Positions 1 through 7,974 are shown, numbered from the stretch's first letter. The stretch is DNA of 55,450 nt from Actinomycetospora lutea (GCF_028737205.1 NZ_JAQZAL010000038.1:1-55450); one strand, 5' to 3'. The notes: generated by a model from the sequence alone, not told the origin. A program made the numbers and translations.

Positions 1-463
1 GCTCCACCGGACCCGCCTCCGGGTCCTCGGCGTGGAAGAGCCGGACGAACTCCTCGGCCTCGGCGGGGTCGACGCCCGCGCGGCCCGCGGGCTGCTCGCG
101 CTCCTGCCCGCCGACCCGTGCGGCCGGGACCGGCGGCGCCACCATCGGGCCGGCCGCGGGAACGACCGCGGGGACGTCGGCCGGCCGGACGGGGACCGGC
201 GTGGCGTCGGGCGGCGCGACCGGAGCGCTCACCCGCGTGACGGCGGCGGTCCCGGCGGCCGCCACGAACGGCCGTCCGTGGCCGCGCGCGCCGACGGGCC
301 AGCCGCCGGCGGAGGCGGGCAGCGCCGGCCCGGTCGGGGGCCCCGAGGGGTCGGCCGGGTGGGGCGCGGGGGCCGGTGGTGGCGTCCGACCCTCCGGGGG
401 CGGCGGGGAGGGGGACGTCCGGTCCCCGGTGCTGACGACCTCGATCGCTGGGCCGCGCGTCAT
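1..463 (-). CDS. Partial protein, possible nitric oxide synthase oxygenase N-terminus
   Basis: The first 154 codons of a gene that leaves the window on the left. The ATG at 463 follows a purine-rich stretch with GGAGG. Residues 1 to about 130 are Pro/Ala/Gly-rich and look disordered. The last visible residues, AEEFVRLFHAEDPEAGPVE, resemble the segment before the catalytic domain of actinobacterial nitric oxide synthase oxygenases. That resemblance is from memory and the catalytic part is not visible. A flavohemoglobin-like gene about 1.6 kb away would fit nitric oxide metabolism. Without the rest of the gene, an unrelated protein with a disordered leader remains possible. Confidence 0.4.
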   Translation of the reverse strand, partial: MTRGPAIEVVSTGDRTSPSPPPPEGRTPPPAPAPHPADPSGPPTGPALPASAGGWPVGARGHGRPFVAAAGTAAVTRVSAPVAPPDATPVPVRPADVPAVVPAAGPMVAPPVPAARVGGQEREQPAGRAGVDPAEAEEFVRLFHAEDPEAGPVE

Positions 464-926
464 GCCACCTCCGTGTCTCCAGCCGTCCCCGCGCGGCCAC
501 CGCCGATCCACTCTGCCGCCCCGTCCCCGGGAACGGATCTCGCTGTTCGGATCAATCTCCCCGGAGGACGTCCGAACCGTGATGGCCTGTTCGGCGCAGG
601 AGCGCGCCCGCGAGCACGGGGCCGGGCGTGATGACCACGAACGGGTCCGTGCCGGCGGGGCCCACCACGGGGCGTCCCGTCCGCGAGCGCACGCGCGTGC
701 CGGCGCACCGAGACGGCTCCACGAGGAGCCACTGTAGAGGGTGGCCCGACCACCCAGCGCAGCCCCGGGCCCGCCCCGGCGGCCTCCGGGATCGTCGCAG
801 CGCACGGGTCGTCCGTCGCCGGTCGATCGCGTCTGGCACGCTGTCCGGTCGACAACGTGTGATGGCCTCGTACACAGCGCGTGACGTCGTCGGGGACGAC
901 GCGCCGGCGGGCCCGGGAGGTGCACC
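464..926. other. Divergent intergenic region, 463 bp
   Basis: This lies between the divergent possible NOS gene and the membrane protein gene. It holds an inverted repeat at 545-577 (listed separately). I see no convincing gene: all reading frames crossing it are Arg/Pro/Gly-rich and lack a ribosome binding site. Confidence 0.6.
545..577. promoter_or_regulatory. Inverted repeat, possible operator
   Basis: GTTCGGA at 545-551 and TCCGAAC at 571-577 are perfect inverted arms, with a smaller CCGG-centred symmetry between them. The site lies 82-114 bp upstream of the ATG at 463. It could bind a dimeric regulator of that gene. No regulator is assigned. Confidence 0.35.
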
Positions 927-1829
927 GTGACGCGAGCCCCGTGGCCCGGGGGCCAGGAGCCCGACGGCGGCGGTGGGATGCGCGCGCCCGGCCACCCTCC
1001 GGCGGGCCTGTCCGCCGACGCCGCCGAGACCGTCGTCCTGCCCGTCGCCGCCGCGATCCCCCCGCAGGCCCCGGGGGGCCGCCCGCCGCCCGCCGTGCCC
1101 GAGGTCCCGGCGATCGCGGACATCGCCGCGCCCGGGCGCCCGGACGTCGACGCGGTCGTCGCGCCCGAGGAGCCGGCCACCCCCCGTCGCCCGCGCCCCT
1201 CGCGGCACATGCGCGCCCGCGCCGACGAGATGGCGCGACTGCTCTCCCGCGCGGCACCCGCGGAACCCCGCCGGCGCGGGCTGTCGTCGCTGCCCGCCGC
1301 GGCCGCCGTGATGGCCGCCGTCGCGGTCGGGGGCGTCGGCATCGCCCTGGGGCTCGACGCCCAGCGCACCAACGCCGAGATGGCGCTGCCGGACATCCCG
1401 GACGTGCCCGCCGACCAGACGCCGGTCCCGGAGACGCCCGAGGGCACCGTCGTCACCGTCGACACGAGCGTCGAGGAGGCGCTCGACCCCGACGCCGCGG
1501 GGCGGGCCCCCGAGCCCTCCTCGGTGGCCGCCTCCGCGCGGCGCGCCCCGCAGCCCGCGGCCCCGCCGCGCGCCACCACCGCGACCCCGCGCCCGCGCCC
1601 GACCTCCACGACGGCGCGGTCCACGACCCCCGACCGCTCGACCACGACCTCCTCGCGGACCCCGCGGTCGACCACGCCGAGCCCGAGCCCCCGCGCCGAC
1701 ACCGGCGCGAGCAGCGGGACCGACGGCGGGACACCCGCCGGGAGCCGGGGCCTCCGGGATCTCGGGAGCGGCTCCGGGAGGCAGGCGACGGCCTCCCCCG
1801 GCGACGATCAGGCCACCACCGCCGGATGA
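927..1829 (+). CDS. Single-pass membrane protein of unknown function
   Basis: I do not recognise this 300-residue protein. The GTG at 927 has GGGAGG six bases upstream. The first 115 residues are Pro/Ala-rich and probably cytoplasmic. A run of basic residues then precedes one hydrophobic segment, about residues 120-143 (PAAAAVMAAVAVGGVGIALG). The C-terminal 150 residues are Ser/Thr/Pro/Arg-rich and low in complexity, typical of a disordered or wall-spanning region. The following gene is the flavohemoglobin-like one, 282 bp away, so co-transcription is uncertain. No catalytic motif is visible. Confidence 0.6.
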   Translation: MTRAPWPGGQEPDGGGGMRAPGHPPAGLSADAAETVVLPVAAAIPPQAPGGRPPPAVPEVPAIADIAAPGRPDVDAVVAPEEPATPRRPRPSRHMRARADEMARLLSRAAPAEPRRRGLSSLPAAAAVMAAVAVGGVGIALGLDAQRTNAEMALPDIPDVPADQTPVPETPEGTVVTVDTSVEEALDPDAAGRAPEPSSVAASARRAPQPAAPPRATTATPRPRPTSTTARSTTPDRSTTTSSRTPRSTTPSPSPRADTGASSGTDGGTPAGSRGLRDLGSGSGRQATASPGDDQATTAG

Positions 1830-2055
1830 GGCCCGTCCGGCGACCCGCCCCGCGGCGGCCCGTCGGGCGCGGAGATCGAACACGGGGAACGGTCGTCGTA
1901 CGAGGCCGGGTGACGCGTCCGTTCGGCCCCGTCACCCGATGTGGGCGTCGTCGGACTCCGCTCACCGGGCGTGGCCTTACGCTGACCGCACGGACACACG
2001 TCGGAGCGGTGGGCCGCTCCACCGGGAGTAGCGTTCGTAGGTCGAAGACAACCGC

Positions 2056-2061
2056 TAGGGT
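2056..2061 (+). promoter_or_regulatory. Putative -10 element for the flavohemoglobin-like gene
   Basis: TAGGGT fits an actinobacterial -10 (TANNNT) and would start transcription about 45 nt before the GTG at 2112. The -35 is not convincing. Confidence 0.3.
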
Positions 2062-2111
2062 GGCGCGACGCCGGGGGAGGCCAGTCATCCGGGACGAGGA
2101 GTCGACCAGAC

Positions 2112-3806
2112 GTGACCGCAGCGAGGGACGACCGATCCCTGGCCGGTGGACCGCTCGGCCGGTCCCACGCGACCGGCGCCGGCCGTGACGACGCCCACCG
2201 CGCCGACGCCCGCTACGGCACCCGGTCCGGGCCCGACGGCGACGAGACGTCCTCGGGACCTCTCCCCCATCCCCTCGACGGCGGTCGACCCACCGGCCCC
2301 GACGAGTCCGACAGCTCGGTCTTCGACATCGCCGACGACCACCGAGACGGGCCCTACCGCTCGTACCCGCCGTCCACACCCGGGCACGACCGCACGGGTC
2401 CCTACCGCTCCGCGTCCGAGGGGAGCTCGATGACCTACCCGCCCGGGCCGCCCGGTCCGTCGTCCGGTGGGCGGTCTCCCTACCCGGGATCCGCTCCGGC
2501 GGCCGCGCCGCCCCCGCCGTTCTCCGGCGGCCGCCACTCGGGCTCGTCCTCGGGATCCGGTCCGTTCGGCCCGATCCCGACCGCGCCCCCGCCGCCGCCC
2601 CCGCCGCAGCCCGAGCCCGCGACCACGGCGTCCTGGTCGCCCGACGGCGTCGGTCTGCCCGCCCCGCGCGAGGCGTCGTCGTCGAACGACGTCAACCAGA
2701 TGGTGTCACTGATCCGCTCCAGCTGGGCCGCCGTCGCGCACCGCTCCGACGAGCTGGGCAGCCTGTTCTACGGGTGGCTCTTCCGGATCGCGCCGGAGAC
2801 GCGCGAACTGTTCCCGGTGACGATGGAGCTCCAGCGCACGCGGCTGCTGCGCGCGCTCGTGCACGTCGTCCAGATGGTCGACCGCCCCGACGAGCTCTCG
2901 ATCTTCCTGCGGCAGCTCGGGCGTGACCACCGCAAGTTCGGGGTCATCGGCGAGCACTACGACAAGGTCGGCGAGGCGCTCCTCGGGGCGATCCGCGAGA
3001 TCGCCGGCCCGAGCGCGTGGACCCGCGAGGTCGAGGACGCCTGGACGGGCGCCTACGACCTGGTCGCGCAGATCATGCGCGACGCGGCCGACGCCGAGCG
3101 CGGCCCGGCGGTCTGGATGGGCCGCATCATGGAGCACCGCCGGATCTCCCAGGACCTCGCCGTGGTCCGGGTGCAGACCAGCCAGCCGGTGCCCTACGTC
3201 GCCGGCCAGTACGTCAGCGTGGAGACCCCGCAGCGCCCGCGCATGTGGCGCTCGATGTCGCCGGCCAACGCCCCCGGCCCCGACTGCGTGCTCGAGTTCC
3301 ACGTGCGCACGGTGCCCGGCGGCTGGGTCAGCCGCGCGATCGTGTCGCACGCCCGCGTCGGCGACGTGTGGCGCATCGGCCCGCCCATGGGCCAGATGAC
3401 GCTCGACCCGCGCTCGCGCTCCGACCTGCTCATGGTCGCCGGCGGCACCGGCCTCGCGCCGGCCCGCTCGATCATCGAGCAGCTGATCGTCGAGGGCACC
3501 GACCGCAAGGTCGCCCTGTTCGTCGGCGGCCGCACGTGGAGCGACCTCTACGACATCGAGGCCCTCCGGCGCAGCGCGCAGGAGAACCCCTGGCTGTCGG
3601 TCATCCCGGTGGTCGAGGACGACGGCCGTCAGCACGGGGCCGAGACGGGGACGGTCGGCGAGGTCGTCGCCCGCTACGGCGCCTGGGCCGACCGCGAGAT
3701 CACCGTCAGCGGTTCCCCGGCGATGGTGCGCGCGACGGTGAACGCGCTGCTCGACGCGGGCACCCCGTTCCTCAACATCCACTACGACCCGTACCACACG
3801 GACTGA
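2112..3806 (+). CDS. Flavohemoglobin-like globin/FAD/NAD(P) reductase with disordered N-terminus
   Basis: A 564-residue globin-reductase chimera, expected in the cytoplasm, likely acting in NO dioxygenation or heme-linked electron transfer. Residues 1-190 are Pro/Ser/Gly-rich and disordered. The globin domain is about 194-330, with distal Tyr220 (LFYGWLF), Gln241, and proximal His273 in RDHRKFGVIGEHY. The FAD domain is about 335-435 and the NAD(P) domain 436-564, with GGTGLAP at 444-450. At the flavin site the usual R-x-Tyr-S reads R380-S-Met382-S, so the stacking aromatic is missing. GTG 2112 has GAGGAG upstream. An internal ATG at 2430 has a better-placed GGGGAG and would give 458 residues. 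The 3' end is a strong hairpin shared with the convergent osmC gene. Confidence 0.85.
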   Translation: MTAARDDRSLAGGPLGRSHATGAGRDDAHRADARYGTRSGPDGDETSSGPLPHPLDGGRPTGPDESDSSVFDIADDHRDGPYRSYPPSTPGHDRTGPYRSASEGSSMTYPPGPPGPSSGGRSPYPGSAPAAAPPPPFSGGRHSGSSSGSGPFGPIPTAPPPPPPPQPEPATTASWSPDGVGLPAPREASSSNDVNQMVSLIRSSWAAVAHRSDELGSLFYGWLFRIAPETRELFPVTMELQRTRLLRALVHVVQMVDRPDELSIFLRQLGRDHRKFGVIGEHYDKVGEALLGAIREIAGPSAWTREVEDAWTGAYDLVAQIMRDAADAERGPAVWMGRIMEHRRISQDLAVVRVQTSQPVPYVAGQYVSVETPQRPRMWRSMSPANAPGPDCVLEFHVRTVPGGWVSRAIVSHARVGDVWRIGPPMGQMTLDPRSRSDLLMVAGGTGLAPARSIIEQLIVEGTDRKVALFVGGRTWSDLYDIEALRRSAQENPWLSVIPVVEDDGRQHGAETGTVGEVVARYGAWADREITVSGSPAMVRATVNALLDAGTPFLNIHYDPYHTD

Positions 3807-3821
3807 CCCGGGTCCCGGAGC

Positions 3822-3868
3822 ACGAAGGACGCCCTCGCTGCCTGCTGAGCAGCGAGGGCGTCCTTCGT
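3822..3868. terminator. Bidirectional terminator hairpin
   Basis: The arms ACGAAGGACGCCCTCGCTGC (3822-3841) and its exact complement (3849-3868) form a perfect 20-bp stem with a 7-nt loop. It sits between the convergent flavohemoglobin and osmC stops. It belongs to a hairpin family also seen at 21720-21750 and 55059-55095. Confidence 0.85.
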
Positions 3869-3878
3869 CGCGGGGGTT

Positions 3879-4403
3879 CTAGGCGGTCGCGGCCTGGCGC
3901 GGGGTCATCTCCACCGAGAGCTCCGGCGGCTTGGCGAGGGTCTGGAAGACGACGCAGTAGCGCTCGGTGAGCTTGTGCAGCGTCGCGAGGGTCTCGGCGT
4001 CGGCGTCGGTGTCGAGGTCGAAGCGCAGGCGGACCTCGCGGAAGCCGACCGGCGCGTCCTTGGCGACGCCCAGGGTGCCGCGGAAGTCGAGGTCGCCCTC
4101 GGCGTGCACGTTGCCGCCGCGGATCTCGACGCCCATCGACGTCGACACGGCGCGCAGGGTGACGCCCGCGCAGGCCACGAGCGCCTCGAGGAGCATGTCA
4201 CCGGAGCACAGCTGGGTGCCGTCACCGCCGGTGGCGGGGTGCAGGCCGGCCTCGACCAGCGCCTGCGAGGTCTGCACGCGGCAGGCGATGCCCGAGCCGT
4301 CGACGTCCCCGTCGGCCTTCAGCGTCACGACGGCCGATGCGGGGTCCTCCTTGTACTGCGACTTGAGCGGGCCCTGGCTCTCGGCGAGCTGCGACTTGTC
4401 CAT
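3879..4403 (-). CDS. OsmC/Ohr family peroxidase-like protein
   Basis: A 174-residue OsmC-fold protein. Members reduce organic hydroperoxides with a pair of cysteines, using lipoyl or small-thiol reductants in the cytoplasm. Both expected cysteines are present: one in LVACAGVTLRAV in the central helix and one in ERYCVVFQTL near the C-terminus. The ATG at 4403 follows AGGAG. The gene stops just after the shared terminator with the flavohemoglobin-like gene. The upstream neighbour on the same strand is the MFS exporter, 32 bp away, so they may be co-transcribed. Substrate is not predictable from sequence. Confidence 0.85.
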   Translation of the reverse strand: MDKSQLAESQGPLKSQYKEDPASAVVTLKADGDVDGSGIACRVQTSQALVEAGLHPATGGDGTQLCSGDMLLEALVACAGVTLRAVSTSMGVEIRGGNVHAEGDLDFRGTLGVAKDAPVGFREVRLRFDLDTDADAETLATLHKLTERYCVVFQTLAKPPELSVEMTPRQAATA

Positions 4404-4435
4404 GCTCCTGATCCTCCCCCGGACGTGGCGCTGCG

Positions 4436-5827
4436 TCACCCGGTCGTCACGGGCGTGCGCACCTGCCGGGGTCGGCAGGCGGCCACCGCGGCCGCGCCGA
4501 CCAGCGAGAACGCGATGAGCACGGGCAGCGCGTCGTTCCAGCCCGCGACGAGTCCGGCCGCTCCCCCGCCCAGCGACGGGCGGGTCGCGACCACCGCGAT
4601 GACCGTGGTGCCGATCGCCGAGCCCACGTAGCGCGCGGTGTTGTTGGCGCCGCCGCCCATCGCGCCGCGCCCCGGCGGCACGCTCGCCACCGCCTCCCGC
4701 CCCAGCGCGCTGTTGACGATGCCGCTCGCAGCGCCCGCCACCGCCAGGCCGGGCACCAGCGAGAGCGGGGCGTCGCCCGGGGCGAGCCCGAGGAGCAGCA
4801 GCTGCCCGCCCGCGACGACCAGCAGGCCCCCAGCGAGCAGCAGGCGCCCGGACCAGGCGGAGGGCAGGCGGCGGGCGAGCAGCGCGGTCACCACGCTCGT
4901 CCCCGACCACGTGAACAGCAGCAGCGCGCCGACCACCGCGGTGCTGCCCAGACCCCGCTCGACGACGGTGGGCAGGAACGACGTCGAGGCGATGATCCCC
5001 ATCCCGGTGGCGAGCGCCCCGACCGTCGCCGCGACGAAGGCCGGCGAGGCGAACAGCGCCATGTCGAGCATCGGGGCGGCGCGACGGCGCTCGAGGACGA
5101 CGAAGACCACGAGCAGCACGACACCGACCGCGAGGAGGGCGAGCACGCCGGGGCGGGTGAACCCCGAGCGGCCCTCGACGAGGCCCGCGAGCAGGGCCGC
5201 GAGGCCGGCGGCGAGCACCAGGACGCCGGGCAGGTCGATCGGGCGGGGGACGTCGGCGCGCGACTCGGGCACCGTGCGCCGGGCGACCGCCGCGAGGACG
5301 ACCGCGCCCGCCGCGGCCGCCCAGTAGGCGCCGGTCCAGCCGACGACGCGGTCGAGGCCGGCCGAGAGGAACGGTCCGGCGGCGATGCCGGCGCCGAGGC
5401 TCGCCCCCCAGACGCTGCCCGCCGTGCGCGCCCCGGGCGTCCCGGCCGGGAACGCGTGGCCGAGCAGGCCCTGGCTGCACGCGACGAGCGCCGCCGCCCC
5501 GAGGCCCTGCAGCACGCGGGCGACGACGAGCACGAGCGCGTTCGGGGCCAGCGCGCCGAGCACCGAGGACGCGGCCAGGACCAGCGCGCCGAGCACGAGG
5601 ACCCGGCGGCGGCCGAGGTCGTCGCCCAGCGCGCCGACCGAGAGCAGCGCGACGCCGAGCCCGATGCTCATCGAGCTGAGGATCCAGGCCTGCGCCTCCG
5701 GGCCGGCGGCGAGCGCGGTCGCCGTCGACGGCAGCGTCGCCAGCGGCGTCGTGAACACGACCAGCGCGAGGAAGGTGGCGACCCCGGCGACGGCGAGTAC
5801 GGCGCGGGGGCATTCGACCGGGGTCAC
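4436..5827 (-). CDS. MFS drug-type exporter (DHA2/QacA-like)
   Basis: A 463-residue inner-membrane transporter with about 14 hydrophobic helices, as in the proton-drug antiporter family 2. Motif A appears as GALGDDLGRRRVL at about residues 66-78, between helices 2 and 3. VLVVARVLQGLGAA matches the helix 4 motif. The GTG at 5827 is divergent from an HxlR regulator and separated from it by a strong palindrome. The layout predicts an inducible efflux pump repressed by that regulator. The substrate is unknown. Confidence 0.85.
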   Translation of the reverse strand: MTPVECPRAVLAVAGVATFLALVVFTTPLATLPSTATALAAGPEAQAWILSSMSIGLGVALLSVGALGDDLGRRRVLVLGALVLAASSVLGALAPNALVLVVARVLQGLGAAALVACSQGLLGHAFPAGTPGARTAGSVWGASLGAGIAAGPFLSAGLDRVVGWTGAYWAAAAGAVVLAAVARRTVPESRADVPRPIDLPGVLVLAAGLAALLAGLVEGRSGFTRPGVLALLAVGVVLLVVFVVLERRRAAPMLDMALFASPAFVAATVGALATGMGIIASTSFLPTVVERGLGSTAVVGALLLFTWSGTSVVTALLARRLPSAWSGRLLLAGGLLVVAGGQLLLLGLAPGDAPLSLVPGLAVAGAASGIVNSALGREAVASVPPGRGAMGGGANNTARYVGSAIGTTVIAVVATRPSLGGGAAGLVAGWNDALPVLIAFSLVGAAAVAACRPRQVRTPVTTG

Positions 5828-5838
5828 GTGCCGGGACG

Positions 5839-5876
5839 CTAGCAGGTTCGGTTCGGTGATTGAACCGAACTGCTAG
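5839..5876. promoter_or_regulatory. Palindromic operator for the HxlR regulator
   Basis: CTAGCAGGTTCGGTTC (5839-5854) faces GAACCGAACTGCTAG (5862-5876). The arms are inverted repeats apart from one extra G, with a 7-nt spacer. The site lies between the exporter start (5827) and the regulator start (5887), so one bound dimer could control both promoters. Confidence 0.75.
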
Positions 5877-5886
5877 GCTGGTCACC

Positions 5887-6414
5887 GTGCCGCTGGGGCA
5901 GAACTACGACCGCCAGGACTGCGCGCTCGCCCGCGCGCTTGAGGTGGTCGGGGAGCGCTGGACCCTGCTCGTGCTGCGCGACTGCTTCTTCGGCGTGCGC
6001 CGCTTCGCCGACCTGCGCGCCCACCTCGACATCCCGCGCGCGGTGCTGTCGGAGCGGCTGGCGATGCTCGTCGACGCCGGTGTCCTCGAGCGGCGGAACT
6101 ACGCCCCGGGTCGCGACGAGTACGTCCTCACCGACACGGGGCTCGACCTGTGGCCCGCCGTGTTCTCGCTGGCCCGCTTCGGCGACCGTCACCTCGTGGG
6201 GCCGGGCGGCGGGCGGCGCCGGTTCCGGCACGCCGACTGCCCCGCCGGCGGCGCCGACCTCGCCGCGGGTGCCGTCTGCCCGGCGTGCGGGACGCTCCCG
6301 GCGCCGTCGTCGCTGGAGACGCGGCTGCTGGACGGCACCGGGCAGACGCCGCGCGACGACGCCGTCAGCCTCTCCCTGCGCCGTCCCCACCGTCTCCTGA
6401 CGCCGCTGCCCTGA
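5887..6414 (+). CDS. HxlR-family winged-helix regulator
   Basis: A 175-residue transcription factor, probable repressor of the divergent exporter. The HxlR domain spans about residues 5-100, starting with CALARALEVVGERWTLLVLR and followed by the recognition region RFADLRAHLDIPRAVLSERL. The C-terminal part has His/Cys residues in RHADC and GAVCPACG that could bind zinc, as in longer family members. I chose GTG 5887 because an earlier TTG at 5860 would lie inside the operator and lacks a ribosome binding site. The inducing ligand is unknown. Confidence 0.85.
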   Translation: MPLGQNYDRQDCALARALEVVGERWTLLVLRDCFFGVRRFADLRAHLDIPRAVLSERLAMLVDAGVLERRNYAPGRDEYVLTDTGLDLWPAVFSLARFGDRHLVGPGGGRRRFRHADCPAGGADLAAGAVCPACGTLPAPSSLETRLLDGTGQTPRDDAVSLSLRRPHRLLTPLP

Positions 6415-6424
6415 CCGGCCCCAT

Positions 6425-6464
6425 GTGAGCGGAATTCCCGGCTATGGCCGGGAATTCCGCTCAC
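6425..6464. terminator. Bidirectional terminator hairpin
   Basis: GTGAGCGGAATTCCCGGC (6425-6442), loop TATG, and the exact complement at 6447-6464 form a perfect 18-bp stem. It lies between the convergent stops of the HxlR gene and the decarboxylase-like gene. Confidence 0.8.
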
Positions 6465-6467
6465 GTG

Positions 6468-6920
6468 TCACCAGGCGCCCACCGGCCGGCGGATGGCGAC
6501 GTTGGCGTGGTTGAACAGGTTGGTCAGGGCGATCTGTGCGACGAGACCGGCCAGCGCGGTCTCGTCGAAGTGGCGGGCGGCCTCGGCCCAGACCTCGTCG
6601 GACACGGGGTCCGGGCGGTCGGCGATCCGCGTCGCCGCCTCCGCCAGCGCGAGCGCGGCCCGCTCGGCGTCGGTGAAGCCCGGGGCCTCGCGCCACACGA
6701 CGAGCATGGCCAGGCGGTCCTCGCTCTCGCCGTTCTTGCGCATCGTCTTCGTGCCCGAGTCCACGCAGAACGCGCAGCCGTTGATCTGGCTGACGCGCAG
6801 GTGCACGAGCTCGCGCAGGCCGTCCGGCACGCCCGCGGCCTGGATGGTGCCGATCATCGAGCCGACGGCCTCGCCGAAACCGGGCAGCGCGCGGGTGAAG
6901 TGCTCGAGTCGTCCGGTCAT
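6468..6920 (-). CDS. Carboxymuconolactone decarboxylase/AhpD-like protein
   Basis: A 150-residue all-helical protein of the CMD/AhpD superfamily. Residues near 45-62 read QINGCAFCVDSGTKTMRKNG and contain the CxxC redox pair. The histidine normally three residues after the second cysteine is replaced (CVDSG), so the AhpD proton relay may be altered. ATG 6920 has GAGGAG upstream. The gene is divergent from an ECF41-type sigma factor, the known genomic partner of this family, and its upstream region matches the ECF41 promoter. The likely role is a stress-induced redox enzyme; the substrate is unknown. Confidence 0.85.
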   Translation of the reverse strand: MTGRLEHFTRALPGFGEAVGSMIGTIQAAGVPDGLRELVHLRVSQINGCAFCVDSGTKTMRKNGESEDRLAMLVVWREAPGFTDAERAALALAEAATRIADRPDPVSDEVWAEAARHFDETALAGLVAQIALTNLFNHANVAIRRPVGAW

Positions 6921-6938
6921 GACACTCTCCTCGTCCCT

Positions 6939-6965
6939 GGTCACATCCGCCGGTGCCTGGCGGTC
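6939..6965 (+). promoter_or_regulatory. Candidate ECF41 promoter for the sigma gene
   Basis: GGTCACA (6939-6945), 16-nt spacer, GGTC (6962-6965). It differs from the recalled TGTCACA-N16-CGTC motif at one base in each half. The gene starts at 7002. Suggests autoregulation. Confidence 0.5.
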
Positions 6966-6973
6966 ATCAGGGA

Positions 6974-7000
6974 GACGCCCCCGAACGCAGGGATGTGACC
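6974..7000 (-). promoter_or_regulatory. Candidate ECF41 promoter for the CMD-like gene
   Basis: Read on the minus strand: GGTCACA (7000-6994), exactly 16 nt, then CGTC (6977-6974). This matches the recalled ECF41 consensus except for the first base. The start codon is at 6920, leaving a leader of about 45 nt. Confidence 0.65.
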
Positions 7001-7001
7001 G

Positions 7002-7886
7002 ATGGACGAGAACGAGCTCGCCGAGACCTTCGAGACCCACCGCCCGCACCTGCGCGCGGTGACGCTGCGCCTGCTGGGCAGCCCCGCCGAGGCCGACGAC
7101 GCCGTGCAGGAGACGTGGCTGCGCCTGGCGCGCACCGACACCTCCGACGTCGAGAACCTGCGCGCCTGGCTGACCACGGTCGCCGGGCGGGTGGCGCTGT
7201 CGATGCTGCGGCGCCGGGGCACGCGTGCCGAGGCCCCGATCGACGACGCCGCGGACGCCGCCGACCCCGAACCGAACCCCGAGGCCCGCGCGGCCCAGGC
7301 GGACGCGCTCGGCGCCGCGCTGCTCGTCGTGCTCGAACGGCTCGATCCGGCCGAGCGCCTGGCGTTCGTGCTGCACGACATGTTCGCGGTGCCGTTCGAC
7401 GAGATCGCGACGGTCGTCGAGCGCAGCCCCGCCGCGGCCCGCCAGCTCGCGAGCCGGGCGCGCCGGCGCGTGCGCGGCGGGTCGGCCGAGGCGGAGGCCG
7501 ACCCCGCCCGGCGCCGCGAGGTCGTCGAGGCCTTCCTCACCGCCGCGCGCGAGGGCGACTTCGCCGGGCTGCTCAGCGTCCTCGACCCCGACGTGGAGCT
7601 GCGCGCCGACCGCGTCGCCGTCGCCGCCGCGGAGGCCTACCGCGACCGCGGCGCCCCCGACGTCGCCGCGTCGATGCACGGTGCCGAGGCCGTGGCGCGC
7701 GTGTTCAGCGGGCGCGCCCGCGCCGCCCAGCCGGCGCTGCTCGACGGCCTGCTCGGCGCCGTGTACGCGCCGGGCGGGCGGGTGTTCTCGGCGTTCGACA
7801 TCGTCGTCGTGGACGGGCGGATCGCGGCGATCGAGATGATCGCCGACCCCGACGTGCTCGCCGGCCTGGAGGTCGAGCTGGGGTGA
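7002..7886 (+). CDS. ECF41-type RNA polymerase sigma factor with SnoaL-like C-terminal domain
   Basis: A 294-residue sigma factor. Region 2 is about residues 8-75, with the DDAVQETWLRLAR core. Region 4 is about 105-158, with FDEIATVVERSPAAARQLASRARRR. Residues 170-294 form a SnoaL/NTF2-like domain that in ECF41 proteins replaces an anti-sigma factor and tunes activity. The end ADPDVLAGLEVEL corresponds to the family's NPDKL region. The linker WLPEP motif typical of ECF41 is not clear here. It is divergent from the CMD-like gene, the typical ECF41 target. Confidence 0.85.
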   Translation: MDENELAETFETHRPHLRAVTLRLLGSPAEADDAVQETWLRLARTDTSDVENLRAWLTTVAGRVALSMLRRRGTRAEAPIDDAADAADPEPNPEARAAQADALGAALLVVLERLDPAERLAFVLHDMFAVPFDEIATVVERSPAAARQLASRARRRVRGGSAEAEADPARRREVVEAFLTAAREGDFAGLLSVLDPDVELRADRVAVAAAEAYRDRGAPDVAASMHGAEAVARVFSGRARAAQPALLDGLLGAVYAPGGRVFSAFDIVVVDGRIAAIEMIADPDVLAGLEVELG

Positions 7887-7951
7887 ACCGGCGTGTCGCG
7901 CCGGTGAGGATGTGGCGATCCTGGCGTGAGACGCCAGCGATGCCGCATCGC
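7887..7951. terminator. Cluster of three small hairpins
   Basis: Three adjacent stems lie between the convergent sigma and response regulator genes: ACCGGCG/CGCCGGT (7887-7905), CTGGCGT/ACGCCAG (7921-7937) and GCGATGC/GCATCGC (7937-7951). Together they probably end transcription in both directions. Confidence 0.6.
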
Positions 7952-7974
7952 TCGCACCGGGACGTGCCGATCTC

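Noticed and set aside
5860..5886. TTG 5860 as start of the HxlR gene
   Set aside because: It lies inside the operator and has no ribosome binding site; GTG 5887 fits the family length.
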